In this document: positions 24,101 through 27,729 of the stretch, in pieces | Position numbering within the stretch: the first letter of the stretch is position 1 | Layout of the letters: each line of letters begins with the position of its first letter | Source of the DNA: Bacteroidales bacterium | GTDB taxonomy: Bacteria; Bacteroidota; Bacteroidia; Bacteroidales; BM520 | Direction of reading: 5' to 3' | Assembly: GCA_028701815.1 (NCBI GenBank) | Contig: JAQVPY010000003.1 | Coordinates: 1 to 27,729, forward strand | DNA: 27,729 bases | Program-made: the position numbers and the translations under genes | Notes under the pieces: model-generated | What the model was told of the DNA's origin: nothing | Databases searched by the model: none | What the model saw: the letters and a program-made list of their open reading frames with translations, nothing else

Positions 24101-25296
24101 TGGTAAACTATGGACAAGATATCGCTTGCGATAGAACAGAAAATGAAATTTACTGGGCCGCACTTAATGCTTCTGTCGGAGAAGGGCAACTATATCATTT
24201 TGATCCCGAGGGAGGAGACTATACTCTAATCGGAAATTTTGTCACTCAGGCCTCATGCTTTGCTATAAAGGGACGAGGCGGTATTGCGCCGGCATGGCTA
24301 AGTTGCGAGCCCACAAACGGCATTGTTGAAGCAGGACAAAGTGTTACTGTTGAGCTAATAGGTAACGGAGCATTAGCTCCAGGAAATTATACAGGAGCAT
24401 GTCTGTTTAAAAGTTCTAACCCTTATGTGGGCGAAGTAGAAGTCAACGTGGAGTTCACCGTTGAAGATTCCGGCTGCCCAAGCCCTAATAACCTTACAGC
24501 AACTTATGGAGAAACTTACCAAGATGTTATCTTAAATTGGGATGCACCAAGTGAGCCCGGAACCTACATATATAATATCTATTCAAACGAGAATTCGCAA
24601 ATCGTCCTTGCATCCGAAATTACCGGAACGACTTATCTTTTCACCTCTCTCTCAATAGGCCTACATTCTTACGTGGTAAGAACGATATGCGAAGACGGCG
24701 GAATTTCCACACCGACTGATTTGATAGAAATCGAGAGCAGCTATTGTGATCCTGCTGATATGTGCGATATAAATATTTATATGTATGATAGCTTTGGCGA
24801 CGGCTGGAACGGAGGAGAAATTAACATTCTTATCGACGGCCTTTTAGTTGGTTCAGTAGGGATGCCTTCAGGCTCAAGCGGGATGGAGATGATACATGTT
24901 TGTCAGGGAATAACTGAATTTGAATGGATATCAGGAATAATGGATTATGAATGTTCATTCACAATAGAATATGCCGGAGGAGCACTTATTTATCAAAGCG
25001 ATGGGACTCCTCAGGGAGGTATATTCTATTCTTTTAATAATTTATGTGAAATCAATGCCATTGATGGTTTAATCGACGACAATTGCAATATATATCCAAA
25101 TCCTGCTAATACAGAAATCATTATTGAAGGGGACAACATAGACGCTGTTGTTATTTATAACGTTTTCGGCCAATTGGTTGAAAGTGCCAGAGAAACAGTA
25201 ATCAATACCACTGCTTATGCCAATGGAGTTTACATGATTCTCGTAAAAAAAGTAACGGGAGAAATATCTTCACATAAAATTATCGTCAGACATTAA
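21121..25296 (+). CDS. Giant modular secreted protein with T9SS type A sorting domain
   Basis: A 1391-residue protein; the ATG at 21121 starts a signal peptide (SITKVLYLGILMLCSIGAIA, then Q). Modules, by residue: a propeller-like repeat domain (66-280, blocks such as NPVDGQMYGISLGENATLYT); Fn3 (286-387); a DSWNDGWN module (387-485); Fn3 (486-585); a CUB-like domain (585-700, LYVYDGAG); a carboxypeptidase-regulatory-like domain (703-785); a short Ig-like stretch; a second propeller-like copy (839-1050); an Ig-like stretch (1056-1118); Fn3 (1119-1210); and a DSFGDGWN module (1214-1310). A type A T9SS sorting domain (1322-1391) starts at IYPNPANTEIIIEGD. No catalytic residues are recognised, so an adhesive or binding role is likelier than enzymatic, but this is inference. 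It is followed after 12 bp by a paralog. Confidence 0.9.
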   Translation: MKNSITKVLYLGILMLCSIGAIAQTGNTKQNSKARPQREVTVPSFGPAPVTNQNMNSNTSINLKGEYSEALICFNQDLSHFTLNDPEGAISYGVTAPKFVNTGEYYNNQYYYSIFSTGLFGTINPVTGTYSQIASGCPFGGIAYNPVDGQMYGISLGENATLYTIDVTTGAATEVIGFAEGFTLGMAIDNDGRFFVINTAINGISELNPETGAYINNWEAGFTVNYGQDLSCDRETNTIYWAAYNADGGGGQLYSLNTTNGLLSLIGLFKAQASCFAIQTEYNPDKASAPTNFTIVPDPDDGLSATISWTNPSTTLGGSTLTDMQSIILKRDGEIIQEYNNPSIGANLSHVDNVPSAGTYIYTAYAVTPEGNGMTAGASAVIGPLCTITVYGHDSWNDGWNHASIRFENIDGTYYNSFTVIHQETTMEISMPSNTIINCVWISGVYDEDVDAISITNQSGTLLYSGTAAPSAGIFCTFSNNCSESVPNVPTNFSVTPDPDHNLLATVSWTNPSTCINGNPANLTSVSVLRDGIIIYTNDNPVSGGNETFTDNTMTNPSIYSYSVYASNDAGISDLITADAFIGEVYQTQHGQTVEITTCASIIYDNGGADNYLPYSNDILIINPATSGTFAFISGTYSIETDWDFLYVYDGAGINGNLLGTYSSTYGGIIEEMSTTGPLTLYFTSDESYQYSGFVLRSNCITEASVSGTVTDLESGAPIEGAIITFTGFDGSSVYSDANGNYSIDLYTDIYDITIEAEGYNTINDNNFVITDNITGNDYSMTAPSLEVTPAAVNMSCEYMGEARENVTITNNGNGPLTWNFKRVIASGKDSTFTKDENSDALIAFSTQINKFVLGNPAGAVAIGTGPEFMNSGEYVDGTWYFSTSASGYFGTINYTTGETNIITSGNQFSAIAYNQVNGKMYGISTGNNAILYTVDMETGAYLPIVTLTSSNYILGMTINVEGRFFLIDATIDGLSELNPETGDIINSWPAGFVVNYGQDIACDRTENEIYWAALNASVGEGQLYHFDPEGGDYTLIGNFVTQASCFAIKGRGGIAPAWLSCEPTNGIVEAGQSVTVELIGNGALAPGNYTGACLFKSSNPYVGEVEVNVEFTVEDSGCPSPNNLTATYGETYQDVILNWDAPSEPGTYIYNIYSNENSQIVLASEITGTTYLFTSLSIGLHSYVVRTICEDGGISTPTDLIEIESSYCDPADMCDINIYMYDSFGDGWNGGEINILIDGLLVGSVGMPSGSSGMEMIHVCQGITEFEWISGIMDYECSFTIEYAGGALIYQSDGTPQGGIFYSFNNLCEINAIDGLIDDNCNIYPNPANTEIIIEGDNIDAVVIYNVFGQLVESARETVINTTAYANGVYMILVKKVTGEISSHKIIVRH

Positions 25297-25308
25297 TAAA
25301 TAAAAAAC

Positions 25309-27729
25309 ATGAAAACATTCTTTTTAAAGGCCGTCTGTATAACAATAATGCTACATAGTGCATTTGGATTGTTTGCGCAAAGAGACATTTTTCCAAAACA
25401 GGTAAAGGAAGAAACTACAATCATAAAAGAAAAAATAGTTTCAGCATCTTTCGGAAAAGCACCATTATCAGCCGACCGCAAAGCCTATACCGACAAACCG
25501 TTCAACTATCTAAAAGGAGAGTATTCTGAAGCTTTAATTTGTATTTCTGAAGACCTCGGACACTTTATTATTAGTAATCCGGAAGTCTATGAATCATATG
25601 GGGTGACTATTCCCGAGTTTATTAATTCCGGTGAATATTATCAGGGGCTATACTATTATGCCTCTTCTACTTCGGGTTTGTTTGGCACAATAGATCCTTC
25701 TTCCGGGACTATTAGCCAACTCGCATCAGGTTGTCCTTTCGGAAGTGTCGCCTATAATCCTATAGATGACCAAATGTACGGTATTTCTTTAGGTAACGCT
25801 CCGGTCTTATACACAGTCAACACTTCTAATGGAGCAGCTACTCAAACAACTACTTGTGAGGGCGGTTATATTTTAGGCCTGACCATTGACAACGACGGGA
25901 GATTCTTTATTATCGACACAGATATTGATGGTCTTTGCGAGATAAATCCTGCTACAGGTGCCGTCATCAGTATCTGGCCAGCCGATTTTACAGTAAACTA
26001 TGGACAGGATGTTTCTTGTGACAGGGAGACAAACACCATCTATTGGGCAGCATATAATGCAGATGCCGGCTGTTCACAACTTTATTCGTTTGATCCTATG
26101 GGCGGCTATACTCTCATTGGTGCTTTTAGCAACCAGGCATCATGCTTTGCTATCAAAACCGTCAAAAATCTTAATGCCGCATCAGCTCCGACAAACCTCA
26201 CAATAACGCCTGACCCCTATGAAGGACTATCAGCAACTTTATCCTGGACAAACCCGACAACTACTATAGGAGGTGCTCCTTTATCAAGCATCCAAAACAT
26301 TATTGTAAAAAGGGACGGTGTTATAATACAAGAATATAATAACCCGGGGGTTGGTGCAAATATGACTTATGTAAATGTCGTCCCAACATCCGGCACTTAT
26401 GTTTATACAGTATATGCCGTAACTTCTGAAGGTGACGGCATTTCTGCCGGCGGAAGCGCAAATGTTGGAGAATTCTGTACATTTATTGTATATGGGCACG
26501 ACTCTTTCGGCGACGGCTGGAATATGGCTGCAATTAATTTTGATGGAACCGATGGATCGACTTTAGGCACGTTCACTGTAACATCGTCAGAGACCACAAA
26601 ACTTTTTACCATTCCTAAAGGCACAATAATAAACTGTGTATGGATTGCAGGTATTTATGACAGTGAGGTTGATGTTATCAATATCACAACTTTAAGCGGT
26701 AGCACCATCTTCAGCAGTAACTCTGCTCCTGCTGCCGGCATATTCCATACCTTTGCAAACAACTGCACATTGACAATACCAAACGCTCCGACCGATTTTG
26801 CCGTTATCGAAAATCCCGACAACAACCTGTCGGCCATTTTATCATGGACAAACCCTTCAACTTGTAAAGATGGATCAATACTAAATATGATTTCAGCAAC
26901 CGTAATGCGTAACGGCGAGATTATTCATTCCATCAATAACCCAGTAAACGGGGCTAATGAAACATTTACAGACAACACCATTCCCGAAGCCGGTTGCTAT
27001 ATATACATAGTATATGTAACAAACTCTGAAGGCATAAGTGACCTGGCAACGGAAACCGTTTATATAGGCATCTATCCAATGCAATATTGTGAAACAGTTG
27101 AGATAAGTACTTGCAGCGGAATAGTTCTTGATAACGGTGCTTATAACAACTATTTAAATAACAGCAATGACATTATGATCATCCACTCTTCATCACCTGG
27201 AGCATGTGTTGTTCTATCAGGACCCTATAGTATTGAAACAGGACATGATAAATTACGAATATACGACGGCACGGGTACTAATGGCACCTTGTTAAATACA
27301 TATTCGAATTCCGCAGGCGGTATTGTTGAAGAAGTCTCAAGCGCAACCACTGGTTCCTTGACACTACATTTTACTTCTGATGGAAATGTTAGAAGAAGTG
27401 GATTTGAACTGACCATAGCTTGTGCCGAGAGAGTCCCCGTCTCTGGAAATGTCACTGTTGCTTCCTCCGGTGCTCCTATTGCAGGGGCAAACATTTCATT
27501 TAATGGCATTGGAGGAACCTCAGTAACGACTGATAGTTATGGCAATTACTCAATAAGCCTGATACCTGATACTTTTGACATTATCGTTGAAGCTGTGGGC
27601 TATAATACGATTGTCGAGACGGGTTTTGTAATCCCAGAAAGCGGTATAAACAACAAAAATTTTGTGATGACAACTCCAACAATTGCTGTTAATCCGACTT
27701 CTGTTTCTATGAGCTGCGGCTATATGGGC
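25309..27729 (+). CDS. Second giant modular secreted protein, paralog, cut by the window end
   Basis: An open frame of 807 codons from the ATG at 25309 to the last base, with no stop, so the gene continues outside the window. It has a signal peptide (KTFFLKAVCITIMLHSAFGLFAQ). It repeats the domain order of the upstream gene: propeller-like module (70-284), Fn3 (290-388), DSFGDGWN module (390-486), Fn3 (490-585), CUB-like (594-706) and carboxypeptidase-regulatory-like (710-788). The last visible residues match the point where the upstream protein enters its second propeller-like copy. The two are diverged paralogs from a tandem duplication, not an identical repeat. A T9SS sorting domain at the unseen C-terminus is predicted by analogy. 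Confidence 0.9.
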   Translation, partial: MKTFFLKAVCITIMLHSAFGLFAQRDIFPKQVKEETTIIKEKIVSASFGKAPLSADRKAYTDKPFNYLKGEYSEALICISEDLGHFIISNPEVYESYGVTIPEFINSGEYYQGLYYYASSTSGLFGTIDPSSGTISQLASGCPFGSVAYNPIDDQMYGISLGNAPVLYTVNTSNGAATQTTTCEGGYILGLTIDNDGRFFIIDTDIDGLCEINPATGAVISIWPADFTVNYGQDVSCDRETNTIYWAAYNADAGCSQLYSFDPMGGYTLIGAFSNQASCFAIKTVKNLNAASAPTNLTITPDPYEGLSATLSWTNPTTTIGGAPLSSIQNIIVKRDGVIIQEYNNPGVGANMTYVNVVPTSGTYVYTVYAVTSEGDGISAGGSANVGEFCTFIVYGHDSFGDGWNMAAINFDGTDGSTLGTFTVTSSETTKLFTIPKGTIINCVWIAGIYDSEVDVINITTLSGSTIFSSNSAPAAGIFHTFANNCTLTIPNAPTDFAVIENPDNNLSAILSWTNPSTCKDGSILNMISATVMRNGEIIHSINNPVNGANETFTDNTIPEAGCYIYIVYVTNSEGISDLATETVYIGIYPMQYCETVEISTCSGIVLDNGAYNNYLNNSNDIMIIHSSSPGACVVLSGPYSIETGHDKLRIYDGTGTNGTLLNTYSNSAGGIVEEVSSATTGSLTLHFTSDGNVRRSGFELTIACAERVPVSGNVTVASSGAPIAGANISFNGIGGTSVTTDSYGNYSISLIPDTFDIIVEAVGYNTIVETGFVIPESGINNKNFVMTTPTIAVNPTSVSMSCGYMG

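Noticed and set aside
21121..27729. CRISPR-like or DNA-level tandem repeats in the giant genes
   Set aside because: The repetition is at the protein-domain level with divergent codons. No short regular DNA repeat with spacers was seen here or elsewhere in the window.

Overview
The window looks like a chromosomal segment of a Bacteroidota, probably a Bacteroidales-type organism. The evidence is the repeated TAnnTTTG -7 boxes upstream of genes, the near absence of Shine-Dalgarno sequences, two kinds of membrane-tethered helix-turn-helix regulator, Bacteroidota-style lipoprotein signals, and a type IX secretion (T9SS) C-terminal sorting domain. The T9SS signal argues against Bacteroides proper; I cannot place the organism more precisely. 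No rRNA, tRNA, CRISPR array, phage or transposase gene was seen.

Left part (1-8520): a minus-strand AAA ATPase sits behind a 17-bp perfect palindrome. Behind that lies a frameshifted remnant of a CPBP (CAAX-type) membrane protease, visible only when three reading frames are joined. Then come a cysteine-rich V4R-like protein, a small lipoprotein, a MATE exporter, an ammonium channel (amt) with a clear terminator, a very short membrane-bound AraC-type regulator, a GT1-type glycosyltransferase with the best promoter in the window, and a GNAT acetyltransferase.

Middle (8579-16680, all minus): a tightly spaced run reads MGMT-like protein, ftsH, alpha/beta-hydrolase lipoprotein, PPOX-type flavoprotein, uracil-DNA-glycosylase-superfamily protein and perhaps the GNAT gene. 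It looks like one transcription unit with a protein and DNA maintenance flavour. Upstream of it lie an EFR1-type flavodoxin/ferredoxin protein, an OB-fold-like lipoprotein, a ZIP metal transporter and an MFS transporter. A palindromic interspersed-repeat-like unit sits at 12963-12993, and a 19-bp direct repeat precedes the MFS gene.

Right part (16814-27729, all plus): a patatin-like phospholipase, a FemABX-type peptidoglycan-bridge aminoacyltransferase, a signal peptide-TPR-membrane-HTH regulator, a small charged ORF, and two tandem paralogous giant modular secreted proteins. The first is complete and ends in a T9SS sorting domain; the second runs off the window. Each carries a repeated YWTD/propeller-like module of about 210 residues, Fn3 domains, a DSWNDGWN-type module, a CUB-like domain and a carboxypeptidase-regulatory-like domain. 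In the first protein the propeller-like module occurs twice. The regulator plus the secreted pair is the most likely under-described cell-surface system here. Its function cannot be read from sequence alone.
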